A stretch of DNA of 12,514 nucleotides from Calditrichia bacterium (lineage in GTDB: Bacteria; Calditrichota; Calditrichia; Calditrichales; Calditrichaceae). The translations under genes were made by a program, and so were the position numbers. Below the pieces are notes generated by a model, which was given only the letters and a program-made list of their open reading frames with translations, had not been told where the DNA came from and did not search any database. Shown here piece by piece: positions 1 through 9,800 of this stretch (its first letter is position 1; each line of letters opens with the position of its first letter). The stretch spans positions 1 through 12,514 of the forward strand of contig JALWEA010000240.1 of the NCBI GenBank assembly GCA_027039465.1. Direction: 5' to 3'.

Positions 1-3000
1 CGCCGATTCCGCCAATGTAAATCTCGCCGACCACGCCTGAGGGCACCGGCTGCAATTGGCTGTCCAAAATGTAGGTGCGCACATTGGTCAACGGCTTACC
101 GATGGGAATTTGGTTGTGCGGAAAATCCGCATCCTCCTTCAAAGGCGTCTTAAAAGCCAGAGCCGTGATGGTGGTTTCGGTCGGCCCGTACAAATTCATG
201 AAGGTCACAGGCCGGTGCGCTTTCTGCGCAGCCAATTTGAATTTCTGCACCGAAGGCGCCTCGCCGCCCACTAAAATCAACCGCACGGATTCGGGCAACG
301 GTTCGCCCTGTTCGTGCAGAAAATCGACAAAATAATGCCACATCGGTACCGGCAAATGCAGAGCCGAAACGGAATGCGTACGAATGACGTCCAGCAAATC
401 GTTGCCGGTCATTTCCGCGGCGTTTTGCGGCAGCACAAGCGCGGCTCCGCTGATGAGCGTGGGATAAATTTCCTCGGCCGAAGCATCAAAGCTGATGGAA
501 ATGTACTGCAACATGCGATCGTCCGGCTGCAGATCGTATTCTTCCCGCATGGCCAGCGCATGATTAAGCAGCGATCCGTGCCTGACCATGACCGCCTTGG
601 GTTGACCGGTGGTGCCGGACGTGTAAATCAAATAAACCAATTGTTCGGGATCGATGCTCACCGACAAATTGTCTTTGCTTTCACGATAAACGGGATGGGC
701 CGGATCGTCCAGAGCGATGGTTTCCACGGAACCACCGGAAAAACGTTCGGTCAGCGATTGCTGCGTGAGCAGGATTTTGATCTTGGAATCTTTGAAAATG
801 TATTGAATGCGTTCTTCCGGGTAATTGGGATCGATCGGTACGTAAGCCGCGCCGCTTTTTAAAATGCCCAACAAAGCGACTAACATTTCCGGCGAGCGCT
901 GCATGGACAACCCGATGATGTCCTCCGCACCGACGCCTTGTTTGCGCAGAAAATGAGCCAGTTGGTTGGCCTGCGCATTCAATCGTTCGTAAGTGAGCGT
1001 TCCGCCCTGAAAAAGCACCGCCGGATGATCCATAAGGCGCGCCGCCTGTTCTTCGAACAAACGAACGACATTCATTTCCGGCGCAAGGGGCTTGCCGGTC
1101 GTTTGATTGAATTCCTGCAAAATGGCTTGGGCTTCCCGCTCGCTTAACAGGTTTAATCCCAAAACGGGCTTTGCGCTGTCCGTTGCCAAATCGTTCAGCA
1201 GATTGGTGAAATGGTCGATCATGCGTTGAATGGTTTGCGGCCTGAACAGATCGGTATTGAATTCCAGCATGCCGCGGAACTGATCTTCATCTTCCACCAT
1301 GGCCAAACTCAAATCGAACTTGGACGTGCCGGTGTCCACCTGCAAGGCTTCGATTTCAAAATCGGGTAATTCGATTTTGGTCAACGGGTTCTGCTGGTAA
1401 ATGAACATGACCTGAAACAGGGGCGTGTAGCTGGTGTCCCGTTCCAAATTCAGCGCGTCGATGATTTTTTCAAAAGGCACATCCTGATTGCTCAGCGCTT
1501 GTTGCACCATGCGTTGCACATCGTCCAGCAGCGCGTCAAACGAAGGATTGCCGTCCAATTCAAAACGCAATGGCAGGGAATTGACGAAAAAGCCGATCAA
1601 ACCTTCGATCTCTTTGCGCGTGCGGCCGGAAACCGGCGTGCCGACGACCAGATCGTTCTGGCCGGAATAACGATGCAGCAACACCGAAAATGCGGTAAGC
1701 AAGACCACAAAGGGCGTGGTTTGATGACGAGCGGCCAAGTCCGTTAATTTTTGACTGACCTCTTTGGAAATCTGAAAATAGGCCTTGCTGCCTTTGTACG
1801 ATTGCACCTTGGGGCGCGGAAAATCGGTCGGCAGTTGCAACAGATGCGGCGCGCCGGCCAATTGTTCCTTCCAGAACTGTAATTGCTTTTGCAGCACCGA
1901 ACTTTCCAACCATTCGCGCTGCCATTTGGCAAAGGCGCCGTATTGCAAGGGCAGCGGCGGCAGGGGATCGGGTTGGTTGTTTTGCAGGGCGCGGTAAATG
2001 ATCGAAATCTCTTTAAGCATGATCTCCAGCGACATGCCGTCGGAAATGATGTGGTGCATGTTCAGAATGAATATGTAATCATCGGCGGCCAGGCGAGCCA
2101 GAACCGCACGGAAAAGCGGCGCCTGATCCAATGCAAACGGCTTGCTGGCTTCGCGGCGAATCAATTCGTGCACCGCTTTGTCCCGTTTTCCCTGCGGAAC
2201 GTTCGTTAAATCGATTTGTTCGATCTTGGCGTGAATAAACGGCGCAATGTCCACCTGCGGTTTGCCGTTCACCGTTTTGAAAGCCGTGCGCAAATTTTCA
2301 TGGCGTTCGGCCACTTTGTTGATGGCCTGTTCCAAAAGGCGCACATCCACTTTGCCTTTCAAACGGACGGTCATGGGCATGTTGTAAAACGGATTGTCCG
2401 GTTCCAATTGATCCAAAAACCACAGGCGCTGTTGGGCGAAGGAAAGGGGCGGCGTTTCGCCTTCTTTCAGCGGTTCAATGGGACGAATGACCTTGCCCAA
2501 GGAATATTCCAATTTATTGCGGCTTTCGTAACCGAAACTTTCCACCAACTGCCAGGTGATATCGCCCAAATAGTCTTCCGTTAATTTTTTCTTCCAACTG
2601 TAGGCGCGATCGGCGGTAATGCCTTTGTGCTCGTGGAAGCGCACGTCGCCCAACATTTTGGACAGATCGTTCAAACCGTCGGTCATGCGCTTGGAGCTGT
2701 CTTTCTGCGGTTCCAGCATGTCCGGATGCAAATCGATGCCTAAAAAATCGCACATGGCTTTGACCGTCTTTTCGGGATCGGTCACCAAATCTTCGTAAAA
2801 CAAGCGGAACTGCCGCTCTTTGGGTATGTCTTTTAAAAAGTTCAAAATATTTTGATGGCTGATCGTCCAGATCAATTCGGCCAACTGCCGCGGCGTGTAA
2901 GGATGCTCTTCCGTAAAGAACGGCGGATAAAAGACGTGCAGCTTGGCCTTTTCGAACGAAGGGATAACGCCGTAAGGATGGCGAATCAAATGAATGTACA

Positions 3001-6000
3001 GCGCGTCTTCGAAATAGTCTTCCGCCCGTTTCATAATTTCCGTGCTCAGGGCGTAATTGGGTGTTTTATCCACAAAGATGCGGTCGCCCAACCATTCCTG
3101 CATTTCGCGGTAGAATTCCTGAACGGTGTAATCCTTGTTTTCGTAGTAGGCCATGATTTCACGCGCTTCGTCGGCCGAGCAATTTTTTATGGCCATGATG
3201 GCGCGGATGGTGCCGTCCAGCCAAAAATCGTCGCGACCGGTCAGGTTGTGTTTGCGTTCCTGCAAGGTGTTAAAATTGAGCAACTGCAACTCGGGCGGCG
3301 AGAACAACCTGGGATGCCCGCCCAAAATGGCGCGGGTTAACGTGGAACCGGATCGCGGAGAAGAAAAGACAAATACGGCCGGCGGATTCTTGCGCGTTTT
3401 GGTGTGCACAAACGGCGCCGGAACTTTAATGATGCCGCGCAAATGGTCGATCTGCTCCTGCCCGATGCGTTCTTTCTTTTCGTGATGCTCCACGCGTTCG
3501 CCGGTGATGCGGTAAACGCCGTCTGGATAATCGTTTTTAAGCAGTTGAACCAAATCGGCGATGGTCGGAGCGTCATAAATGGCCACGATGTAAACGTATT
3601 CGCCCAGGGCGTCTTGCAATCGGTTCACAAAAGTAGCGGCCTGAATGGAACTGCCGCCCAACTGAAAGAAATTGTCGTGAATGCCGATGCGTTCGATGCC
3701 CAAAATATCTTTCCACATTTCGTAAAGGAATTTTTCCAGCTTGCTTTGCGGTTCCACGTAATTTCGCGAAAGAACCGCGGCCTGACCCTTGGTGGGATCG
3801 GGCAGAGCTTTGCGATCCACCTTGCCGGTGGGCGTTAAAGGAATTTCATCCAAAGTGACAAAAAACGACGGTACCATGTAATCGGGCAGTTGTTCGCTCA
3901 AATAGGCGCGCAGCGCATCGGTGGAAAAATTTTCTTTGTCTTTGGGAACAACGTAAGCCACCAATTTTTTCTCGCCGCCGGTTTCGGGTGTTTGAGCAAA
4001 GACCACACTTTGTTTGACGCCGTCAAATCGGGCGATAGCCGCTTCGATTTCACCCAGCTCGATGCGGAAGCCGCGGATTTTAACCTGAAAATCCACCCGT
4101 CCGGAAAAGACGATTTCACCTTTGGAATTAAAACGACCCAGGTCGCCTGTGCGGTACATGCGCGCGCCCGGATTTTTGGAAAAGGGATCGGGCAGGAAGC
4201 GTTCGGCCGTTAAATCCGGGCGGTTCAAATAGCCTCGGGTTACGCCGAATCCGCCGATGTAAATTTCACCGAAAACGCCTGGCGGAACGGGCTGCAATTC
4301 CCGATCCAATAAATAAACCGGATTGTTTTGAATGGGCACGCCGATGGGCATTAATCCGTATTCGAATTCAAGGGTATCGGAAAGGGTGACCCTTTGGAAG
4401 GTGCTGGCAATGGTGGTTTCGGTCGGGCCGTAGAGATTTACGAAATCAATGGGATGCTTCGCCAACTGGGCCGCGCGATGCAGCTTTTGCAGCGAGGGCT
4501 GTTCACCGCCGGCCAACATCAAGCGAATCGATTCCGGAATCGGTAAATTCTTTTCGCTTAAAAAATCGATGAAATAGTGCCAGACCGGTACGGGCACGTG
4601 TAAAATATTAATCTTTTCCTGTTCAAGAATATTTAAAAGGTCGTAACCGCTCAGTTCGGCTGCGCTGGCGGGCAAGACCAATGTGCCGCCGCTGATTAAT
4701 GCCGGGTAGATTTCTTCGGCGGCGGCGTCAAAGCTAATGGAAATGTATTGCAGAATGCTCTCGCCGGGTTGCAGGGCATATTCGTCGCGCATGGTGCAGG
4801 CGTGATTCAACAATCCGCGATGGTGCGCCATGACTGCTTTGGGCTTGCCCGTTGAGCCGGAAGTGTAAATCAGGTAAGCCAGATTATCCAGCGCCAAAGG
4901 CACATTGGGATTGGTTTCCGGTTGTGCTTCCAGCAACAGACGATCGGCATCCATTTGAACGGCTAAAATACCCTTGTCCGAAAAACGATGGGCCAACGCC
5001 TTTTGCGTGAGCACAACGGAAAGTCCCGAATCATGCACCATGTATTCGATGCGTTCGTCCGGGTAATTCGGATCGATGGGCAGATAAGCCGCGCCGGACT
5101 TCAGTATTCCCAGCAAAGCGATAAACAGTTCGGGCGATCGATGTAAAGCCAGACCGACGACCTGTTCCGGGCCGACGCCTTTACCGCGTAAAAAATGAGC
5201 CACTTGATTCGCCCGCCGATTCAATTCCTCGTAAGTCAGCGTTTCCGGCTGATTGGTTCCGGTGCTTTTAACGCTTTTGATGGCCAGGTGGTCGGGATAC
5301 AAAGCGACTTGTTCTTCGATCAATTGCACGCAGGTCATGCTTTTGGGCAGGTCGGCCGTGCGATGCAGACTCCAATGTTCCAGAATGTACTGCGTTTCGG
5401 TTTTATTCAATAGCGGCAAACGCCAGATTTTTTCATCCGGGTTTTGCAAAGCGGCCTGTGCCAGATTTTTGTAATATTTGATGAAGTTTTCAATGGTTTC
5501 TTTTTTGAACAGATCGCTCTTGGCGCCAAAAATGCCCTGAATGCCGTTTTCCGTAATATTCACGGAAAGCACCAAATCGAATTTAATACTGCCGCTTTCC
5601 AAATCCAACGGTTCGATCTCCAAACCTGCTAGGGTGGTTTTCTGCAGGTTGGCAGTCTGAAAATCGAACAGCACATTGGTTAAAGGATTGTCGCTGGTTG
5701 AACGCTGCGGAAAAAGTTTGTTGATCAAAATTTCGATGGGAACGGTGGAATGCTCCATGGCGTCCAGAACCGTTCGGCGTACGTTTTGTAAAAATTGGCG
5801 GAAAGGAAGATTTTGCGACAGATCGTTTTTAATGATAACCACATTGATGAACAAGCCGATCAGGTGCTTCAGCTCCGGCTTGTCGCGATTGGCCACCGGT
5901 GAGCCGATGCGAATATCCTCATTATTGCTTAGTTTAGCTAGGAAAATGGCAAACAAGGCCTGAAGGAACATGTACGGCGTGATGTTTTCTTGCTGGCAGA

Positions 6001-6859
6001 ACGATAAAATTTTATCGCTTAAAATTCGACCGAATTCGAATGGAATGTGAAAGCCGCGGTTACTAACCGTTGCTTTGTTCGGAAAATCAAGGGGAAGCTG
6101 GATTTTACCTTCCGGCTCTTCCAATTGAGCTTCCCAATAGGCGATTTGTTTTTGTCCCTGCGGCCCTTCGATAAATTGATTATGCCATTCGGCGTAATCG
6201 AAATATTGAATGGGTAATTCCGGCAGTTGCGGCGATTGCCCGGACTTAAAGGCCTGATACGCGGTTAGCAATTCCCGAATAAAGACGCCGACCGACCAGG
6301 CGTCGGAAATGATGTGGTGGAAAGTAACCGAAAGCACGTGTTCGTTGTCGGCAAGTTTGAGCAGTTGGAAGCGTACCAGGGCGTCTTTGGCAAGATCAAA
6401 GGGACGGGTGGCTTCTTTGGTAATCAATTCAATGATGCGCTCTTCCGAGTTGCCGTTTTTTCCGCCAGTAAGATCAATGACAGGTAGCGAAACGCGGAGA
6501 GAATCCTTGACGATCTGTTCCGGCTGGCCGGCATTGGGGCGATAGTTGGCCCGCAAAATCTGATGTCGGTCGATGATGAATTGCAGAGCTTTCTGCAAAG
6601 CCGAAACATCCAACGCACCTTTTAAACGTACGGCAGCGGGAATATTGCTGACGGCCATGCCAGGATTCAATTGTTCCATGACCCAAAAGCCCTTTTGGCC
6701 AAAGGACATGGGATAGGCGTTAGGATTCGCTCGCGGTGGAATTCCGGTTTTTGGTTTGGGTTTGCTTTGACCGGCTTTGGCCTTACGCAATTTGGCTAAC
6801 AGTAATTCGCGTTTTTCCGGTGAAAGTTCGGCTAAGCGTTTTTTTAAGTCATCGGACAT
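1..6859 (-). CDS. NRPS with embedded sulfotransferase, C-A-T-ST-C-A (3' end outside window)
   Basis: Multimodular peptide synthetase, continuously open for 2286 codons and cut by the left edge. ATG at 6857-6859 is chosen because AGGAG lies 9 bases upstream and the N-terminal helix (LSPEKRELLL) matches that of the upstream protein. Domains by residue: C1 about 48-480 (HHIISDAW at 181); A1 about 500-1015 (YTSGSTGKPKA at 665, FDAAAEEI at 711, core 10 Lys1013); T about 1038-1110 (LGGSS, phosphopantetheine Ser1071); sulfotransferase about 1160-1447; C2 about 1470-1890 (HHIISDGM at 1602); A2 from about 1910 (YTSGTTGQPKA at 2079, FDASAEEI at 2125), ending at GEIYIGGIG. Pocket codes by eye are DAEHLGLIA for A1 and DAEHLGLIT for A2, so both probably load the same or a similar residue, which I cannot name. 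Both A3 motifs have Ala where Gly is usual. No epimerase or thioesterase is visible. It follows the 11585-6879 gene by 19 bases and should accept its product. Family certain, substrate unknown. Confidence 0.96.
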   Translation of the reverse strand, partial: MSDDLKKRLAELSPEKRELLLAKLRKAKAGQSKPKPKTGIPPRANPNAYPMSFGQKGFWVMEQLNPGMAVSNIPAAVRLKGALDVSALQKALQFIIDRHQILRANYRPNAGQPEQIVKDSLRVSLPVIDLTGGKNGNSEERIIELITKEATRPFDLAKDALVRFQLLKLADNEHVLSVTFHHIISDAWSVGVFIRELLTAYQAFKSGQSPQLPELPIQYFDYAEWHNQFIEGPQGQKQIAYWEAQLEEPEGKIQLPLDFPNKATVSNRGFHIPFEFGRILSDKILSFCQQENITPYMFLQALFAIFLAKLSNNEDIRIGSPVANRDKPELKHLIGLFINVVIIKNDLSQNLPFRQFLQNVRRTVLDAMEHSTVPIEILINKLFPQRSTSDNPLTNVLFDFQTANLQKTTLAGLEIEPLDLESGSIKFDLVLSVNITENGIQGIFGAKSDLFKKETIENFIKYYKNLAQAALQNPDEKIWRLPLLNKTETQYILEHWSLHRTADLPKSMTCVQLIEEQVALYPDHLAIKSVKSTGTNQPETLTYEELNRRANQVAHFLRGKGVGPEQVVGLALHRSPELFIALLGILKSGAAYLPIDPNYPDERIEYMVHDSGLSVVLTQKALAHRFSDKGILAVQMDADRLLLEAQPETNPNVPLALDNLAYLIYTSGSTGKPKAVMAHHRGLLNHACTMRDEYALQPGESILQYISISFDAAAEEIYPALISGGTLVLPASAAELSGYDLLNILEQEKINILHVPVPVWHYFIDFLSEKNLPIPESIRLMLAGGEQPSLQKLHRAAQLAKHPIDFVNLYGPTETTIASTFQRVTLSDTLEFEYGLMPIGVPIQNNPVYLLDRELQPVPPGVFGEIYIGGFGVTRGYLNRPDLTAERFLPDPFSKNPGARMYRTGDLGRFNSKGEIVFSGRVDFQVKIRGFRIELGEIEAAIARFDGVKQSVVFAQTPETGGEKKLVAYVVPKDKENFSTDALRAYLSEQLPDYMVPSFFVTLDEIPLTPTGKVDRKALPDPTKGQAAVLSRNYVEPQSKLEKFLYEMWKDILGIERIGIHDNFFQLGGSSIQAATFVNRLQDALGEYVYIVAIYDAPTIADLVQLLKNDYPDGVYRITGERVEHHEKKERIGQEQIDHLRGIIKVPAPFVHTKTRKNPPAVFVFSSPRSGSTLTRAILGGHPRLFSPPELQLLNFNTLQERKHNLTGRDDFWLDGTIRAIMAIKNCSADEAREIMAYYENKDYTVQEFYREMQEWLGDRIFVDKTPNYALSTEIMKRAEDYFEDALYIHLIRHPYGVIPSFEKAKLHVFYPPFFTEEHPYTPRQLAELIWTISHQNILNFLKDIPKERQFRLFYEDLVTDPEKTVKAMCDFLGIDLHPDMLEPQKDSSKRMTDGLNDLSKMLGDVRFHEHKGITADRAYSWKKKLTEDYLGDITWQLVESFGYESRNKLEYSLGKVIRPIEPLKEGETPPLSFAQQRLWFLDQLEPDNPFYNMPMTVRLKGKVDVRLLEQAINKVAERHENLRTAFKTVNGKPQVDIAPFIHAKIEQIDLTNVPQGKRDKAVHELIRREASKPFALDQAPLFRAVLARLAADDYIFILNMHHIISDGMSLEIMLKEISIIYRALQNNQPDPLPPLPLQYGAFAKWQREWLESSVLQKQLQFWKEQLAGAPHLLQLPTDFPRPKVQSYKGSKAYFQISKEVSQKLTDLAARHQTTPFVVLLTAFSVLLHRYSGQNDLVVGTPVSGRTRKEIEGLIGFFVNSLPLRFELDGNPSFDALLDDVQRMVQQALSNQDVPFEKIIDALNLERDTSYTPLFQVMFIYQQNPLTKIELPDFEIEALQVDTGTSKFDLSLAMVEDEDQFRGMLEFNTDLFRPQTIQRMIDHFTNLLNDLATDSAKPVLGLNLLSEREAQAILQEFNQTTGKPLAPEMNVVRLFEEQAARLMDHPAVLFQGGTLTYERLNAQANQLAHFLRKQGVGAEDIIGLSMQRSPEMLVALLGILKSGAAYVPIDPNYPEERIQYIFKDSKIKILLTQQSLTERFSGGSVETIALDDPAHPVYRESKDNLSVSIDPEQLVYLIYTSGTTGQPKAVMVRHGSLLNHALAMREEYDLQPDDRMLQYISISFDASAEEIYPTLISGAALVLPQNAAEMTGNDLLDVIRTHSVSALHLPVPMWHYFVDFLHEQGEPLPESVRLILVGGEAPSVQKFKLAAQKAHRPVTFMNLYGPTETTITALAFKTPLKEDADFPHNQIPIGKPLTNVRTYILDSQLQPVPSGVVGEIYIGGIG
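2520..3382 (-). other. Embedded PAPS-dependent sulfotransferase domain of NRPS 2, between T and C2
   Basis: Residues about 1160-1447 of the downstream synthetase. The PAPS loop is SSPRSGST (1166-1173), the 3'-phosphate motif is LIRHPYGVIPS with Arg1293 and Ser1301, a putative catalytic Glu1190 sits in PPEL, and Lys1265 sits in DKTP. It lies directly behind the intact carrier (Ser1071) and directly in front of C2, which starts at about residue 1470 after a short linker. A sulfotransferase in this place would act on a carrier-bound residue or peptide before the next condensation. It differs from the well-known CurM/OLS arrangement, where ST is followed by a thioesterase and leads to a terminal olefin; no thioesterase follows here. 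Confidence 0.9.
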
Positions 6860-6868
6860 CTATGGCCA

Positions 6869-6873
6869 CTCCT
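6869..6873 (-). promoter_or_regulatory. Shine-Dalgarno of NRPS 2
   Basis: AGGAG on the minus strand lies 9 bases before the ATG at 6859, within the 19-base gap after the TAG of the upstream gene. It fixes the start of the second synthetase and supports translation from one polycistronic message. Confidence 0.8.
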
Positions 6874-6878
6874 GCTGT

Positions 6879-9800
6879 CTAATTTTGGGATTCGAGTTCA
6901 TAACCGAATTGTTCGGCCAATTCAATACTCGGCGCACTGAGAAAGTCTTTACAGTGAAATTTTTTCCAGCGATCGGCTGCGCCGGGATCGATTTTGCGGT
7001 GCAAATAGAATTTGTAATCGCCTACCATTTGCGAATAGGGATGCACTCCGGTTGTCATTTTATCGCCTTCGTACGGATGAAGCATCTCTTCTTCAAAAGG
7101 AATATTGAAAAAAGCGCACAATTTTCGTATTTCCGTTTCCGGAGTAGAAAGCAAATCTTCATAGCGCAAAGTAAATTTTCGGCTTGCGGGGATGTTATTT
7201 AAAAAGTTTAAAATATTTTGATGGCTTACTAACCAAATCAATTCCGCCAATTGCCGACGCGTGAAAGGATGTTCGTATTTAAAAAAGTTTTCGTCCAAAT
7301 GTGCTTCGATAAAGGAATAGATCATGGCGTACGGATGGCGAATGAGATGAATGTATTTGGGTTCTTCGAATGCTTCTTCCGCCCGTTGCAGAATATTCAT
7401 ATCCAACGAATACGAAGGCGTTTTGTCCACTAAAATACGTTCACCCAGGCGGAACTGCAATCGTCGGTAAAATTCGTGTGTGCTGATATTCTGGCTTAGA
7501 TAGGCCTGGTGAATTTCTTCGGCTTCTTTCCGGTCGCAGTTAAAAATTTCCATTAGGGTGCGTACAATGGCTTCCAACCAAATGTTCAGGCCACGGTCTA
7601 TGAAAAATTCTTCGCGTTCTTGCATGGTGTTGAATGAAAGTAAATCCATTTCCGGCGGAGCAAACAACCGGGAATTTCCTTGCAGAATAACGCGTAAAAG
7701 GGTAGAGCCGGAACGCGGCGGTGAAAGCACAAAAATGACCGGTTTGTTTTTTTCCTGAATTAAGTTGCGATTAATATTAAACGGTTTAATGATTCCCTTA
7801 AATACGGAAAGATCGCTTTCGGAAATGACCGGCTCTTCAGTCATTTTTAACCACTTTTTATCGTTGCATTTATTTTGATAGTCTTTAATTTTACCGAATT
7901 TTTTCTCAATAAGATCGCCGTAATATTCCTCCATGTACTCGGCCAATTGCCGTACGGTCGGTACATAAAACAAGGCTAACGGCGGCGGATCTTGATTAAA
8001 TTCCTGACCCATTCGTTCCAAAAAACGCTGAGCTTTTTCCGGCGTCCCGCCTTTATTGAAAAAATTATCGGTGACTTTAAGATCGGTTATACCTAAAATA
8101 TCTTTCCAAATATTCAAAAGAAAAGCTTCCAAATCATTTTGCGGTTGGGCTTCTGATTCCGACTCCGACGGATCGTCGTTGTTTTCCTGATCATTCGTTG
8201 AATTCAAATCTTCTTCTTCCAGCAATTGTTGGACGTCTTCCTCGGACAGATCTTCCAGTTCATCCAAAAGGGCTGCCAATTCTTCGTCGCTTTCTTCGTT
8301 CAGTTCTTCCAGCTGCAGTTCGGCGATTTTGTTGGCAATGCCGTCGATGGTTGGAAATTCGAACAGGGCGCGCAAAGGCAAGGAAACGCCGAATTCTTCC
8401 TGAATGCGTGAAACCACCTGTGTGGCCATCATGGAGTGACCGCCCAATTCGAAAAAGTTATCAAAGACACCCACGCGTTCAATTTGCAGGATTTCCCGCA
8501 CAATGGCCGCCAGTTTTTCTTCGGTTTCCGTACGCGGTGCCACGTATTCGGTGGAGACCTGCGCTTTGGACAGATCGGGCTTGGGCAGGGCGTGGCGATT
8601 GATTTTGCCGCCCGGCGCAATCGGAAATTCTTCCAAAGGCACGAAAACGGAAGGAATCATGTAATCGGGAAGATGTTCGCGCAATTTTTCTCTCAGTTCG
8701 TTGGCGGGTAGTTCGGCGCCTTCTTCGGTTTGGTAATAACCGACCAGAACTTTGTCGTGTTTGTCGTTTTCAAAAACCTTAACCGCCGCCTGCTTAATGC
8801 CTGTGATTCCTTTGAGAACATGTTCGATTTCACCCAGCTCGATGCGAAAACCGCGAATTTTCACCTGATTGTCAATGCGTCCCAAAAATTCCAAATTGCC
8901 GTCGGACAGAAAGCGCACCCGGTCACCGGTTTTGTACACACGACCGGATTTTTCCGGCAAAGGATTTTCAATAAAACGTTCGGCAGTTAGTTCCGGACGT
9001 CGCCAATAGCCTTTGGCCAGGGCGCTGCCGCCGATCAACAGCTCGCCGGGAATGCCAACGGGTGCCGGATTGCCGTAAACGTCCAAAACGTAAATTTCGC
9101 GATTCGCCTGCGGTCGGCCGATGGGTACGGTAAAGCCGATGAAATCCTTTTTTACCTGGAAGGTGGTTGCTGTGATGACAGTTTCGGTCGGGCCGTAGGC
9201 GTTCAGCAAACGAACGTAATTCAAAGGGCTTTTCTGCCATAATTCCACGGTTTCCGGATGGAAGACATCACCGCCGATAATAACCAATCGCAGGCGATTT
9301 TCCGGCAATTGCTCGGGATGTTTGGCCCAATCGCGGATCAGTTGGCTCCAATAGGCGGTCGGCGGATTGATCACGGTTAAATCGTATTCTTTGATTTTTT
9401 GACCGAATTGCTGGCTGTTCCAGATTTCATTGTCGCGCATGCAGACGGTGGCGCCGGAAATCAGCGGAGGTAAAATCTGCTCGATGGATGCGTCGAAATT
9501 CAAAGCGGCAAATTGCAGCACATTGTCGTCCGGCGTTAACTCGTAATAGTCGCGCATGTCCAGACAATGATTGGCCAAAGCGGCATGCGCCACTTCCACG
9601 CCTTTTGGTTTACCGGTAGAACCCGAGGTGTAAATGATGTAAGCGCTGTCTTGGCCGGAAAGGTTAATGTTCGGTTTTTGATCGGATTCCTGCCCGATGG
9701 TCGGCCAATCGTTGTCTAGGAAAATTTTTTGTGCCGTTGTTTGCGGCTGAGCTTTAAAGGCCGCTTTGGTCAGCATGAATTTGGCGCCGGAATCTTCGAG

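Noticed and set aside
314..862. Long plus-strand open frame of 182 codons, and others such as 2852-3340 and 3404-3838
   Set aside because: They are antisense to the NRPS genes, have no recognisable domain and lie opposite well-conserved motifs read on the minus strand.
2520..3382. CurM/OLS-type sulfation followed by decarboxylative elimination to an olefin
   Set aside because: That route needs a thioesterase after the ST. Here a condensation domain follows in one case and the protein ends in the other.
4830..4870. Ala instead of Gly in the A3 motif (GKPKA, GQPKA) of both NRPS 2 adenylation domains as a sign of inactivity
   Set aside because: All other core motifs including the core 10 Lys of A1 are intact, and I believe this substitution is tolerated in active domains.
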